A stretch of DNA of 64,000 nucleotides from Paracidobacterium acidisoli (lineage in GTDB: Bacteria; Acidobacteriota; Terriglobia; Terriglobales; Acidobacteriaceae). Position 1 is the first letter of the stretch; each line of letters begins with the position of its first letter. The notes beneath the pieces were generated by a model. The model did not search any database. It was not told where the DNA came from and was given only the letters and a program-made list of their open reading frames with translations. The position numbers were made by a program, and so were the translations under genes. Positions 55,538 through 64,000 of this stretch are shown here, one piece after another. The stretch lies in contig NZ_QVQT02000001.1 of assembly GCF_003428625.2 (NCBI RefSeq), forward strand, positions 1 through 64,000. The letters are read 5' to 3'.

Positions 55538-56104
55538 ATGGCAAACGCACTCCGTCAGCATCGCATCGTGATCGTCTCCGGGCCGCCGGGAGCGGGCAAG
55601 ACCACGGTGGGGCGGCCGCTGGCCGAGGCGCTGGGCTTTGCGCTGCTGAGCAAAGACGACATCAAGGAAGCGCTGTTTGCGGCGATGCACGATCCGGCAC
55701 GCGAGGCGGCGGACGATCTCGATTTCTCGCGGCGATTGAGCGTGGCAGCGATGGAGACGCTGCTGGCGCTGGCTCCCCACTGCCCCGATGTGGTGCTCGA
55801 AGCGAATTTCCGCCCGCGCAGCGAGCAGGAGCGCGGCAGGCTGGCGGCGCTGCCGGGCCGAATCGTCGAGGTGTATTGCCGGCTGCCGCTCGAAGAAGCG
55901 GTCAGGCGCTTTGCGGAACGCGCCGAGCGGGAGAGGCATCATCCCGCGCATGCGCTGAAGACGATGCCTCTGGAACGCATGGCCGAGTACGACGCACCGG
56001 TCGGGCTGGGAAAGGTGATCGAAGTGGATACGAGCCGGGCGCTGGATGTGGAGGCTCTTGTGGAGCGGGTGCGGGAGGCTCTGAAAGAGCAGACAGCACT
56101 TTAA
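55538..56104 (+). CDS. P-loop kinase, gluconokinase/zeta-toxin-like AAA family
   Basis: A 188-residue protein with Walker A GPPGAGKTT near residue 15, followed by LLSKDDIKEALF, then DVVLEANFRPR and VEVYCRLPLEEAVRRF. Such proteins phosphorylate small molecules. The start at 55538 puts the P-loop at the normal position; ATG 55511 in the same frame is possible. Substrate unknown. Confidence 0.8.
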   Translation: MANALRQHRIVIVSGPPGAGKTTVGRPLAEALGFALLSKDDIKEALFAAMHDPAREAADDLDFSRRLSVAAMETLLALAPHCPDVVLEANFRPRSEQERGRLAALPGRIVEVYCRLPLEEAVRRFAERAERERHHPAHALKTMPLERMAEYDAPVGLGKVIEVDTSRALDVEALVERVREALKEQTAL

Positions 56105-56109
56105 AGCCA

Positions 56110-56760
56110 TCAGCCGCCGGAGCGTTTATCTCTGAGGCGCGCAGCAACTGTAATGAGATCGTTGAAGACTCCGGCTTCAAAGAGAGTCTCTGCTCCGGTC
56201 TGTCTGCGCAAACCCGGAAGCAGCTTTCGGAGCGCCTCATAATTCTCCATCATTTGCGGCACATCCGGCTGGTTCCTTCTGCGCACAAACGCGTTTCGCA
56301 ATTCGCGCATAACCCCCTGCACCTGGCCGTCATGAATATTGCAATCCGTTCCGTTGAGATCACTGATGGACTTCTGTGCGCGGCGATTTGCTGTCTCAAA
56401 AACGAACCATGTGTGCTGCCCGGGATTGAGCTTTGCCCATCCCAGGGCCAGGCCGAGCTCGAATGGCATGTTAAAGCGAGGCGTCGGTGGAGGGACCCTG
56501 TCCAGCTGCACACGTGAAAGATCGTGGATGGAGTAACGACAGGTCTGAATTAACTCGAAGATCCTGTCCAGCCTCGCCGTGCCGCCGGGAATGGCGAGCG
56601 TAGCCTTTGGAGTGAGGCTAAGCTCGGTTAAACCCACGATATAGGCGAGATAAAGACGCTCAAATCGTCTGTCGTAAGGGATATTCAGGAAAACCGAGTC
56701 GGGTTCAACGCGCGGCTTTGGCACCTTTTGGCGTCTTGCTCTCTGAAGAGGTCTTTCCAT
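56110..56760 (-). CDS. TIR/nucleoside-deoxyribosyltransferase-like predicted nucleotide-binding protein
   Basis: The N-terminal region VFLNIPYDRRFERLYLAYIVG in pieces forms a first strand and helix with conserved Asn. SIHDLSRVQ and PRFNMPFELGLALGW follow; the latter holds a Glu placed like the catalytic Glu of TIR and deoxyribosyltransferase folds. FVFE and QKSISDLNGTDCNIHDG then give a second conserved block. I recall similar proteins of unknown role in many genomes but no characterised one. The start at 56760 overlaps the upstream HTH gene by 56 bases. The fold assignment is an inference. Confidence 0.6.
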   Translation of the reverse strand: MERPLQRARRQKVPKPRVEPDSVFLNIPYDRRFERLYLAYIVGLTELSLTPKATLAIPGGTARLDRIFELIQTCRYSIHDLSRVQLDRVPPPTPRFNMPFELGLALGWAKLNPGQHTWFVFETANRRAQKSISDLNGTDCNIHDGQVQGVMRELRNAFVRRRNQPDVPQMMENYEALRKLLPGLRRQTGAETLFEAGVFNDLITVAARLRDKRSGG

Positions 56761-56953
56761 GCACCAGCCCTGGCGTTGCGGGATGAGCGGCCGACATACG
56801 CTTCTTTCCAGTTCGGCTCTGCAAACGGCCACTGGTCAACGATTCGTCCACAAGGCGGAAGAGTGCCTTCTGACGCTTTCTGCTGACACCAAGCCGTTTC
56901 GCCACCTGCTCGGCGGAGAGAATCGGAGTCGTGATTTCAACCGACTGGCTCAT
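56705..56953 (-). CDS. Small helix-turn-helix-type protein upstream of TIR-like gene
   Basis: An 82-residue protein. Residues about 12-35 (LSAEQVAKRLGVSRKRQKAL) resemble a DNA-binding helix-turn-helix. The C-terminal half is basic and low in complexity. It overlaps the TIR-like gene by 56 bases, so the two are translationally linked. It may be the antitoxin or regulator of its partner. Confidence 0.65.
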   Translation of the reverse strand: MSQSVEITTPILSAEQVAKRLGVSRKRQKALFRLVDESLTSGRLQSRTGKKRMSAAHPATPGLVHGKTSSESKTPKGAKAAR

Positions 56954-56960
56954 ACCTGAA

Positions 56961-56966
56961 ATTATA
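56961..56966 (-). promoter_or_regulatory. Consensus -10 element just before HTH gene start
   Basis: TATAAT reads on the minus strand 7 bases before the ATG at 56953. Transcription from it would begin at or near the start codon, giving a leaderless mRNA. No good -35 box was seen. Confidence 0.45.
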
Positions 56967-57120
56967 GATGCGCGGCGGCTCTTTCCCGTGATTCCGTTTT
57001 GAACGGGATGGGGGGCCTGTCCTTATGCTGTCATCCCTCTCATGCATTTAAAATAAGAATCTCATCTGAATTCCATTTCGCCTGCCGGTTTGCGGGCGGG
57101 CAAAGGCGTGTTCCAACAGA

Positions 57121-58884
57121 ATGCAACGCTGGTCGAAGCTCTTCATTCCCACTCTGCGCGAGGCCCCGGCGGATGCCGAAGTGGCCAGTCATAAATTTCT
57201 CGTCCGCTCCGGCTATATCCGCCAGCTGGGCGCAGGCATTTACTCGTATCTGTTTCTCGGAAACCGCTCGATTCAGAAGATTACCGGCATCGTGCGCGAG
57301 GAGATGGATACCATCGGGCAGGAGTTTCTGCTGCCGACGATCCATCCCGCCGATATCTGGCAGGAAAGCGGCCGCTGGACGACGATGGGACAGAACATGT
57401 TCCGGCTGAAGGACCGCAAGGGCGCGGACCTGTGTCTGGGCATGACGCATGAAGAGGTGATGACCGATCTGGCGCGGCATGAGCTGCGCAGCTACCGGCA
57501 GCTGCCGCAGATCTGGTATCAGATTCAGACGAAGTTCCGCGATGAGCCGCGCCCCAAAGGCGGTCTGCTGCGGGTGCGGCAGTTCATCATGAAGGACAGC
57601 TACAGCTTCGACATCGACGCCGCAGGACTGGATAAGAGCTTCGATCTGCACGATGCCGTTTACCGGAAGATCTTCACGCGCTGCGGTCTGCAGTTTGTCT
57701 CTGTCGAAGCCGACTCCGGCGCTATGGGCGGCACGCAGTCGCAGGAGTTCATGGTCTACACCGATGCCGGTGAGGATCTGATCGCAAGCTGTGCGAAGTG
57801 CGGCTATGCGGCGAACCTCGAAAAGGCGGTTTCGCAACTTGCTCCGGTCACGGAGATGGAGCCGACAGGCGACGGCACGCCGGAGCTGGTACACACGCCG
57901 GGCATGGCGGCGATTGTGGACGTGACGAAGTTCTTCGGGATCGAAGCCAGCTCGGACATCAAGTGCGTGGCTTATATGGCTGAGGTGCGCACCCTTGAGG
58001 GGAAGAAATCCAAATCCACCTGGGAGCCGGTTGCCGTATTTCTGCGCGGCGACCACTTCGTGAACGAGACCAAACTGCTCGGGCTGCTGGGAGCGGCCGA
58101 GCTGCGCACGATGAACGGCGACGAGCTGGAGGCATGGTTCCACGGACCGGCGGGTTATCTGGGACCGGTGGGACTCGACCCGGCAAAGGCCCTGCACGAT
58201 GGAAAACTCAATGTCGTTCTGGACCGGGGTCTTGAAAATCGGAAAAATCTGGTCGGCGGAGCGAACAAACTCGACTATCACTTCCGTAATGTCACACCAG
58301 GAAGGGATTTCACCTGGACGGTGGCTGCCGATGTTCGCAATGTCGTCGAGGGCGAAGGCTGCCCGCAGTGCGATGAGCCGTTGAAGGTGGCCAAAGCGGT
58401 CGAAGTCGGACACATCTTCAAGCTCGGGTACCGCTATACGGAGAAGATGGGCGCGAAGGTGCTGGACCCGAACGGCAAGGAAGTGATGCCGATCATGGGC
58501 AGCTACGGCATCGGCATCGAGCGCATTCTGACGGCGGCGATCGAGCAGAACAATGACGCGAACGGCTTCTGGCTGCCGCGCTCGATTGCGCCGTTCGATG
58601 TGGTGGTGACGGTGACCAACATGGCCGACAGCTCGCTGCGGGAGACAGGAGAACGCATCGCCGCCGATCTGGAAGCGGCAGGGCTCGATGTGCTGCTCGA
58701 CGACCGCGAGGAGCGCGCCGGGGTCAAGTTCAAGGATGCCGATCTGATCGGTGTTCCCTTCCGCGTCAACGTCGGCAAAAAAGCCGCCGAAGGCAAGGTG
58801 GAAGTCGTGACGCGCGCAACGGCATCGAGCATCGACACGCCGATCTCCGAGGTGGCGGCGCTGCTGAAACAGGTTCCCCGGTAA
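57121..58884 (+). CDS. proS: Prolyl-tRNA synthetase (bacterial type with editing insertion)
   Basis: Class II synthetase of 587 residues. Motif 1 is near [16 protein letters not shown], motif 2 in [19 protein letters not shown] (in part), and motif 3 in [11 protein letters not shown]. The INS editing domain occupies about 225-390. The C-terminal anticodon domain ends the chain. The start [17 protein letters not shown] is typical. Confidence 0.96.
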   Translation: MQRWSKLFIPTLREAPADAEVASHKFLVRSGYIRQLGAGIYSYLFLGNRSIQKITGIVREEMDTIGQEFLLPTIHPADIWQESGRWTTMGQNMFRLKDRKGADLCLGMTHEEVMTDLARHELRSYRQLPQIWYQIQTKFRDEPRPKGGLLRVRQFIMKDSYSFDIDAAGLDKSFDLHDAVYRKIFTRCGLQFVSVEADSGAMGGTQSQEFMVYTDAGEDLIASCAKCGYAANLEKAVSQLAPVTEMEPTGDGTPELVHTPGMAAIVDVTKFFGIEASSDIKCVAYMAEVRTLEGKKSKSTWEPVAVFLRGDHFVNETKLLGLLGAAELRTMNGDELEAWFHGPAGYLGPVGLDPAKALHDGKLNVVLDRGLENRKNLVGGANKLDYHFRNVTPGRDFTWTVAADVRNVVEGEGCPQCDEPLKVAKAVEVGHIFKLGYRYTEKMGAKVLDPNGKEVMPIMGSYGIGIERILTAAIEQNNDANGFWLPRSIAPFDVVVTVTNMADSSLRETGERIAADLEAAGLDVLLDDREERAGVKFKDADLIGVPFRVNVGKKAAEGKVEVVTRATASSIDTPISEVAALLKQVPR

Positions 58885-59019
58885 AGCACGGGAAAATGCT
58901 GGCAAAAAAGAGGTTCCGACGCGAGGAGCGGATTCTGCATCCGATCGTCTGACGGACAGGATTCGCTCCCGCACCCGTTCCTCTCCCCTGGCGAGTAGCA
59001 TGGAAGGTGGAAGTTCAGC

Positions 59020-61641
59020 TTGGCAGTAAAGATTAAAGTAGCCCGGCCGGCAACGGTCACAAATAAAAAGCTCCTGCTGGGAGCGGGGATCGTTCTCGCA
59101 GCAGGGTTTGCGATCTGCCTCGTCATCTTCGGCTTCTACTGGTTCAAATACAAATCCATCGTCGATGCGCGTCTGCAGCATCCGCTGTTCGAGGATACGG
59201 CGAAGATCTACGCCGCGCCGCGCGAGGTGCGCCCCGGTCAGAAGCTGACGTCGCCGGAAGTCGCCGCGGAGCTGCGCGATGCGGGCTATTCGGTAGACGG
59301 CGAAGGCAAAGCCTCGGCGATGGGGACCTACTCGGACGGCCCCGATGCGGTGGTGATTCACCCCGGCCCGCAGTCGTATCACTCCCAGGACGGCGCGACC
59401 ATCACGTTTTCTTCCGGCGTGGTCAGCCAGATCAAGGGCGACAACGGGCAGCAGCTTGCCGCCTATGAGCTGGAGCCGCTGCTGGTCACCGGCCTCTCCG
59501 GCGAAAACCGCAGCAAGCGCCGTCTGGTGACCTACGACGAGCTGCCGAAGTATCTGGTGCCCGCGGTGACCTCGATCGAGGACCGGCGCTATTTTGATCA
59601 CGGCGGCGTGGATTATGTGCGCCTGATGGGCGCCTTCTTCAACGATCTGCGGCGGCACCGGTACAGCCAGGGCGGATCGACCCTGACCATGCAGCTGGCC
59701 AAGGACTTCTTCCTGTCTCCGGAGAAGAAGTTCAAGCGCAAGCTGATCCAGATTGTCATCGCCTTCCAGCTTGAGCACCGCTTTAACAAAAAGCAAATCT
59801 TTCAGATGTATGCCAACGAGATCAATCTCGGGCAGCGGGGCAGTTTTTCAATCGACGGATTCGGCGAGGCGTCCCAGGCATATTTCGGCAAGGATGTGCG
59901 CCAGCTCGATCTGCCGGAGTGCGCGTTGCTGGCGGGAATGATTCAAAGCCCGAACCGGCTCAATCCCTACCGGCATCCGCAGCGCGCGCTGGAGCGCCGC
60001 AACCTGGTGCTCGATTCGATGGTCGAAACCGGCGCGATCACCAAAGAACAGGGGGAGGCGGCCAAGGCCAGCCCGCTGCATGTGGTTCCCGGCGCTGTGG
60101 ACGCGGGCGAAGCGCCCTACTTTGTCGATCTGGTGCGGGAGCAGCTTGCGCAGAAGCTGGGCGATGCGGACTACAACCGCGAGGGCCTGCGCATTTATAC
60201 CTCTCTTGACCCGCAGCTCGAGGAAGCTGCGACCGAGGCCATTACCGCGGGCATGAAGGGCGTGGACGAGCTGGTGATTGCCCGCCATGAACGGCTGGCG
60301 CGGGCCGCCGCCAAACGCGGAGAGACCATCCCTCCCGTCACGTATCCTCAGGTGGCGCTGGTGGCGCTCAATCCGCATACCGGACAGGTGCTGGCGCTGG
60401 TGGGCGGACGCAATTACGGCAACAGCCAGTTCAACCATGCGGTATCGCATCGTCCGACCGGATCGATCTTCAAGCCCTTCGTTTATGCCGCGGCCTTCAA
60501 CACGGCTCTGGCGGGAACTCCGCTGACCAACTCCGACGGCGCCAGCGCGATCTTTACTCCGGTCACGCTGCTGAACGACGAGCAGACGACCTTCACCTTC
60601 AATAACCAAGAGTACACGCCGCGCGACTTCGACAACAAGTACTATGGCGAGATCACGGCCCGCGAGGCGCTGATGCGCTCGCTGAACAATGCGACCATCT
60701 CGCTCGCGCAGATGGTCGGGTTCAACAACGTCGCTGCCCTGGCGCGTGACGCCGGCATCGTCTCCGCCCGCGGCACACCGGCCATGGCAATCGGCGCATA
60801 CGACGCCACGCCGCTCGAGATGGCTGGCGCGTATACGGTCTTCGCGAATGAAGGCGTGAAGATCGAACCCTGGATGCTGGCCTCGGTGCGCAGCCCGAAC
60901 GGCGATGTGGTCGCCGACTATTCCGCCACCGGCAAGCCGGTGCTGGACCCCCGCGCCTCCTACCTGACGCTGAGCCTGATGGAGAGCGTGATCAATCACG
61001 GCACCGGCTTTACGGTGCGCGCGATGGGCTTTACGGCTCCGGCAGCGGGCAAGACCGGGACCTCGCACGATGCATGGTTTGCGGGCTTTACCAGCAACCT
61101 GATCTGCGTGGTCTGGGTGGGCAACGACGACTATACGGACATCAAGATCGAGGGATCGAAGGCGGCGGCGCCGATCTGGGCCGAGTTCATGAAGCGTGCG
61201 GTTGCCCTGCCGCAGTACTCCGATACGAAGGATTTCATTCCTCCGCCGGGCGTAATCGAGGTGAACCTCGACAAGCAGACCAATCTGCTGGCCGACGGCG
61301 CATGCCCGCAGGACTATGAGGCGGCGTTTCTGGACGGCACGCAGCCGACGGACACCTGCGACCACTCAACCGGCGATCAGCGCAACCTCTTCCAGAAGAT
61401 CTTCGGGATCGGACAGAAGCCGGTGGGCCCGGCTCCGGTGCAGCAACAGGCAGGACAGCCTCAGCCTGCCGTGCCGGCTGCACCGGTTACGAACAATCCC
61501 ACCCAGGCGCAGAACAATGGCCTGCAGCAGCCTCAGCCGCCCGCGAAGAAGAAGCGCGGCTTCTGGTCCAAACTGTTCGGCAAACACGACAACGGCGACA
61601 ATAACGACAATCAGCAGCAGCAACAGCCGCCGCAGAACTAA
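59020..61641 (+). CDS. Bifunctional penicillin-binding protein (PBP1-type glycosyltransferase/transpeptidase)
   Basis: Class A PBP of 873 residues. A short cytoplasmic N-terminus and one transmembrane helix (about 20-45) precede a UB2H-like domain, then the GT51 domain with SIEDRRYFDHGGV and GGSTLTMQLAKD. The transpeptidase has TGSIFKP (SxxK), a SLNNA-type SxN and GKTGTS (KTG). The TTG start at 59020 has GGAAG upstream; the nearby ATG at 59000 is out of frame and soon stops. The C-terminus has a Gln/Pro-rich tail with KKKRGFWSKLFGK and a final NNDNQQQQQPP run. Confidence 0.92.
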   Translation: MAVKIKVARPATVTNKKLLLGAGIVLAAGFAICLVIFGFYWFKYKSIVDARLQHPLFEDTAKIYAAPREVRPGQKLTSPEVAAELRDAGYSVDGEGKASAMGTYSDGPDAVVIHPGPQSYHSQDGATITFSSGVVSQIKGDNGQQLAAYELEPLLVTGLSGENRSKRRLVTYDELPKYLVPAVTSIEDRRYFDHGGVDYVRLMGAFFNDLRRHRYSQGGSTLTMQLAKDFFLSPEKKFKRKLIQIVIAFQLEHRFNKKQIFQMYANEINLGQRGSFSIDGFGEASQAYFGKDVRQLDLPECALLAGMIQSPNRLNPYRHPQRALERRNLVLDSMVETGAITKEQGEAAKASPLHVVPGAVDAGEAPYFVDLVREQLAQKLGDADYNREGLRIYTSLDPQLEEAATEAITAGMKGVDELVIARHERLARAAAKRGETIPPVTYPQVALVALNPHTGQVLALVGGRNYGNSQFNHAVSHRPTGSIFKPFVYAAAFNTALAGTPLTNSDGASAIFTPVTLLNDEQTTFTFNNQEYTPRDFDNKYYGEITAREALMRSLNNATISLAQMVGFNNVAALARDAGIVSARGTPAMAIGAYDATPLEMAGAYTVFANEGVKIEPWMLASVRSPNGDVVADYSATGKPVLDPRASYLTLSLMESVINHGTGFTVRAMGFTAPAAGKTGTSHDAWFAGFTSNLICVVWVGNDDYTDIKIEGSKAAAPIWAEFMKRAVALPQYSDTKDFIPPPGVIEVNLDKQTNLLADGACPQDYEAAFLDGTQPTDTCDHSTGDQRNLFQKIFGIGQKPVGPAPVQQQAGQPQPAVPAAPVTNNPTQAQNNGLQQPQPPAKKKRGFWSKLFGKHDNGDNNDNQQQQQPPQN

Positions 61642-61761
61642 ACTCCGGAGCTGAGATCCGGATAAGGCTGACGAAGGCGCGGGCTTATCTGCGGGCGCCC
61701 GCAGCGGCTCGTCCGATCAGGCCGAGATGGGATATCCGTCTCAGGCCGGGAGGCAGAAGCT

Positions 61762-62883
61762 CTATGCCAGCGCCAGGGCGCGAATCTCTTCGCGGCGGAC
61801 GGTCAGCCGATCGACGAGGTCGGCGCGAACCTCGAAGCCGCGGCCGGGTGAATCCGGCACCTGAATCTGTCCCGCAGGAGAAACCTCGACCTCGGGCTCG
61901 ATGATGTCCTCAGACCAGTAGCGCTTCGAAGCGGAGACATCGCCGGGCAGGGTGAAGTTTTCAAGCGACGAGAGCGCAATGTTGTGGGCGCGCCCGATTC
62001 CGGTCTCAAGCATGCCGCCGCACCAGACGGGAATGCCCCGCTCCTGCGCGGCATTGTGCACGGCGATCGCTTCGCTGAAGCCGCCGACGCGGCCGCACTT
62101 GATATTGATGATCCGGCAGGATTCCATCTCGATGGCGGCAAGGGCGTCACGGCGGTTGCGGATCGACTCATCGAGGCAGATGGCGGTGGCAATCTGCTTC
62201 TGCAGCATGGAGTGGAAGTAGAAATCGTCGGCCCAGAGCGGTTGCTCGATCATCAGCAGGTCGAAGTTATCGAAGGATGCGATGTGATCGACGTCTTTCA
62301 GACGGTAGGAAGAATTGGCGTCGCAGCTCAGACGGATATCCGGCCAGCGGGTGCGGACGGCCTCGAAGACCTGCACATCCCAGCCGGGTTTGCACTTCAG
62401 CTTGATGCGCTGGTATCCGGCGGCGATCTCCCGCTCCACCTGGGCGAGCTGCTTTTCAAGAGAGGGCTGAATGCCGATGGAGACGCCGCAGTCGATGACT
62501 TCGCGCGTGCCGCCAAGCAGCTCAGCCAGCGAGACACCCTTCATCTGCGCCTCGAGGTCCCACACCGCGTTTTCAAGGGCCGCTTTGGCCATGCGATGGC
62601 CGCGCACCGGACGGAAGATCTCAGGACATTTGCCGCCGTGCTCCGGGTCGGCGGCGGCCAGGGCCGGAGCCAGCTCCTGCTGCGCCATCAGCCAGGCCGT
62701 ATCCACCGTCTCTTCGGAGAAATACGGATGCTCGCCGGCAACGCATTCGCCCCAGCCGCTGAGGCCTTCGGCGCGGATCTCGACGAGAAGGATGCGGCGC
62801 TCGGTGGTACGTCCAAAACTGGTTTCAAAAGGCTGAACGAGGGGGAGACGGATCTCGCGGAGAAAAATCGAATCAATTCTCAT
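61762..62883 (-). CDS. o-Succinylbenzoate synthase / N-succinylamino-acid racemase family (MenC-like)
   Basis: Enolase-superfamily enzyme of 373 residues. The KxK motif is in QRIKLKCKPG; metal ligands are in SCDANSS, MIEQPL and CLDES; the second catalytic Lys is in INIKCGRVGG. The N-terminus LPLVQPFETSFGRTTERR in part fits the NSAR/OSBS subgroup. Its neighbour is a COG3375-type GNAT rather than menaquinone genes. I therefore favour N-succinylamino-acid racemase, but OSBS activity cannot be ruled out. Confidence 0.85.
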   Translation of the reverse strand: MRIDSIFLREIRLPLVQPFETSFGRTTERRILLVEIRAEGLSGWGECVAGEHPYFSEETVDTAWLMAQQELAPALAAADPEHGGKCPEIFRPVRGHRMAKAALENAVWDLEAQMKGVSLAELLGGTREVIDCGVSIGIQPSLEKQLAQVEREIAAGYQRIKLKCKPGWDVQVFEAVRTRWPDIRLSCDANSSYRLKDVDHIASFDNFDLLMIEQPLWADDFYFHSMLQKQIATAICLDESIRNRRDALAAIEMESCRIINIKCGRVGGFSEAIAVHNAAQERGIPVWCGGMLETGIGRAHNIALSSLENFTLPGDVSASKRYWSEDIIEPEVEVSPAGQIQVPDSPGRGFEVRADLVDRLTVRREEIRALALA

Positions 62884-62896
62884 AAATAATCAGTGC

Positions 62897-63733
62897 TCAG
62901 TTGCCTGTAGTCGGTGGAGGATACGGAGCCAGCTCAAAGAAACCGTTTCCGTTCTGGTCGGTACGGAAGCCAACGACAGAGAGTCCACGTGCGAAAGCAT
63001 GCAAAAAGCGCTCACGGTTTTCCGTCTGCACGGCAAGCGCGCGGGGCAGGCCGGTCTCCGATGTTTTCCACTCGCTCACTTCTTTCGGGACCACGATTGT
63101 CTCCTGAACTGGCGGCGGCGTGTATGGGATTCCGTGGAGGACAGCATTGACCCGGTCCGAATTCATCCACCATTCGGCGTGAAGGCGGTCGGTCGGTAAT
63201 CCTCCCTGCAGACGTGATGAGGATACACCATAAAAATTCGATGTATAAGAACGAACAACGACTCCGAGCCTGTGGATATTGAGGAAGGAATTTTTGATCT
63301 CGAGCGGATCGAAGGTCCATTCCATCAGGGAAATTCCCCTCCCAAGCGCCTCATCTCGCTGAGCCAGCTTCAGTTTACGGCCAATCCCGCCGTTCCGATA
63401 CTCCGGAGTGACGGCCAGCATGTGGGAATGGAGATACGGCAGCGTTTTTCCGCCCGGGACCGATTTTATTCCCGGCAGGGACATGGCAAAGCCGATCAGA
63501 TTGGCGGCTCGAACGCTTTCCACCACAGCCGGGCGTCCGGCAGCGAAGGCGCCAATCACCTGTCCGCCAATATGCTGCGCGACGATGAAGGCGCGGCGCG
63601 GAATGACATCGCCATCGGAATAACCCCAGGTCTCCATCTGCAGGCGGACGCAGCCTTCCAGCTCGTCAAAGCCCCGGCAGCTTCGGATCTCGATGCGCCC
63701 GTCCGTATCCGGCAGAGCTGTCTGCGTGCTCAT
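62897..63733 (-). CDS. GNAT-family acetyl/succinyltransferase (COG3375-like)
   Basis: A 278-residue protein with GNAT features in the first half: FIVAQHIGGQVIGAF, MLAVTPEYRNGGIGRKLK with the acyl-CoA loop, and MEWTFDPLEIKNSFLNIHRLG in pieces. In Geobacillus kaustophilus a similar GNAT succinylates D-amino acids beside NSAR. Here it overlaps mazG by 4 bases (ATGA) and is followed 13 bases later by the menC-like gene. The start at 63733 gives MSTQTALP. Confidence 0.85.
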   Translation of the reverse strand: MSTQTALPDTDGRIEIRSCRGFDELEGCVRLQMETWGYSDGDVIPRRAFIVAQHIGGQVIGAFAAGRPAVVESVRAANLIGFAMSLPGIKSVPGGKTLPYLHSHMLAVTPEYRNGGIGRKLKLAQRDEALGRGISLMEWTFDPLEIKNSFLNIHRLGVVVRSYTSNFYGVSSSRLQGGLPTDRLHAEWWMNSDRVNAVLHGIPYTPPPVQETIVVPKEVSEWKTSETGLPRALAVQTENRERFLHAFARGLSVVGFRTDQNGNGFFELAPYPPPTTGN

Positions 63734-64000
63734 CGAGTGGCTTCCTTCCCGGCCAGCTTCGCAGCACTCCACAGCTCTTCAAGCTCCTGCGGCGAAAGAT
63801 CCTCGAGCGGACGCGGAGACGACGCTTCCATGGCAGCGAAGCGGCGGCGGAATTTGGCATTGGTGTCGCGGAGCACCATCTCCGGATCAATCTTCATGTG
63901 ACGGGCGAGGTTCACCGCGGTAAACAGCAGATCTCCCAGCTCTTCCGAGATCGCTTCTGTGCGACCGTGCGGCAGCTCCTGTTCGAGCTCTGCCGTCTCT
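63730..64000 (-). CDS. mazG: Nucleoside triphosphate pyrophosphohydrolase MazG, C-terminal part
   Basis: The C-terminal 89 codons are present; the 5' part lies beyond the window. ETAELEQEL, ISEELGDLLFTAVNLARHM and NAKFRRRFAAME are characteristic of MazG; the EELGD acidic residues bind metal. It is the first gene seen of the mazG-GNAT-menC operon, with an ATGA overlap into the GNAT gene. Confidence 0.9.
   Translation of the reverse strand, partial: ETAELEQELPHGRTEAISEELGDLLFTAVNLARHMKIDPEMVLRDTNAKFRRRFAAMEASSPRPLEDLSPQELEELWSAAKLAGKEATR

Noticed and set aside
57040-59796. Minus-strand frame of 918 codons
   Set aside because: It spans the opposite strand of proS and the start of the PBP gene; both are firmly identified.
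59848-61365. Minus-strand frame of 505 codons
   Set aside because: Opposite strand of the PBP transpeptidase domain, with no recognisable motifs.

Overview
The window looks like a chromosomal segment of an acidobacterium, most likely Terriglobales/Acidobacteriaceae. This is an inference from the GC-rich coding, a secretin with a C-terminal cohesin-type domain, and a carbohydrate locus with ThuA, TolB-propeller and Gfo/Idh proteins. No rRNA or other direct species marker is present. The window has two parts: a decaying genomic island from 1 to about 10.54 kb, and ordinary chromosome from there to 64 kb.

Island (1-10,542). It is anchored at the 3' end of a tRNA-Asn(GTT) gene, whose 3' end faces the island. 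It holds a restriction-modification pair: a helicase-type restriction subunit, then a methyltransferase that runs off the window. It also holds fragments of a conjugative or plasmid-like backbone: a VirB2/TrbC pilin gene joined directly to a headless parB. A divergent DUF4238/FRG pair carries one apparent frameshift in each gene. A LysR regulator and a tyrosine integrase have both lost their 5' ends at one shared breakpoint. I count two deletion joints and two frameshifts in about 5 kb. The first 47 bases are a perfect 21-bp inverted repeat with a 5-base loop.

Central metabolism and sugar-acid region (10.7-28.2 kb). A CAP-domain secreted protein and a bacilliredoxin come first. They are followed by an ackA-xfp operon (phosphoketolase route to acetyl phosphate, then acetate and ATP), a Bcr/CflA drug exporter and an SDR. 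A ROK regulator then precedes an apparent uronate/sugar-acid locus: exported TolB-propeller, VOC and ThuA proteins, an ACS-family MFS carrier, a Gfo/Idh oxidoreductase and a ManD-type mannonate dehydratase. Two palindromes in this locus are candidate operators.

Housekeeping region (28.2-47 kb). psd, pssA and a USG-1/Asd-like gene lacking the catalytic cysteine form a tightly packed run. A MeaB-methylmalonyl-CoA epimerase fusion lies directly upstream of tsaB and rimI, with ydcH further on. Next are an acyl-CoA dehydrogenase, engB, a secretin with two pseudopilins, smpB, a Phd/PIN toxin-antitoxin pair with a palindromic operator, pepA, a PfpI protein, and a Bax1-inhibitor membrane protein.

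Translation and envelope region (46.2-64 kb). argS, metG and proS are here with tatD, yajQ, a polyprenyl diphosphate synthase, a B12-binding mutase subunit, a small lipoprotein, a thioesterase and a P-loop kinase. A two-gene HTH plus TIR/deoxyribosyltransferase-like module (56.1-56.95 kb) is the best candidate for an undescribed defence or toxin-antitoxin system. A bifunctional penicillin-binding protein follows. The window ends in a mazG-GNAT-menC/NSAR operon that may convert D-amino acids rather than make menaquinone.
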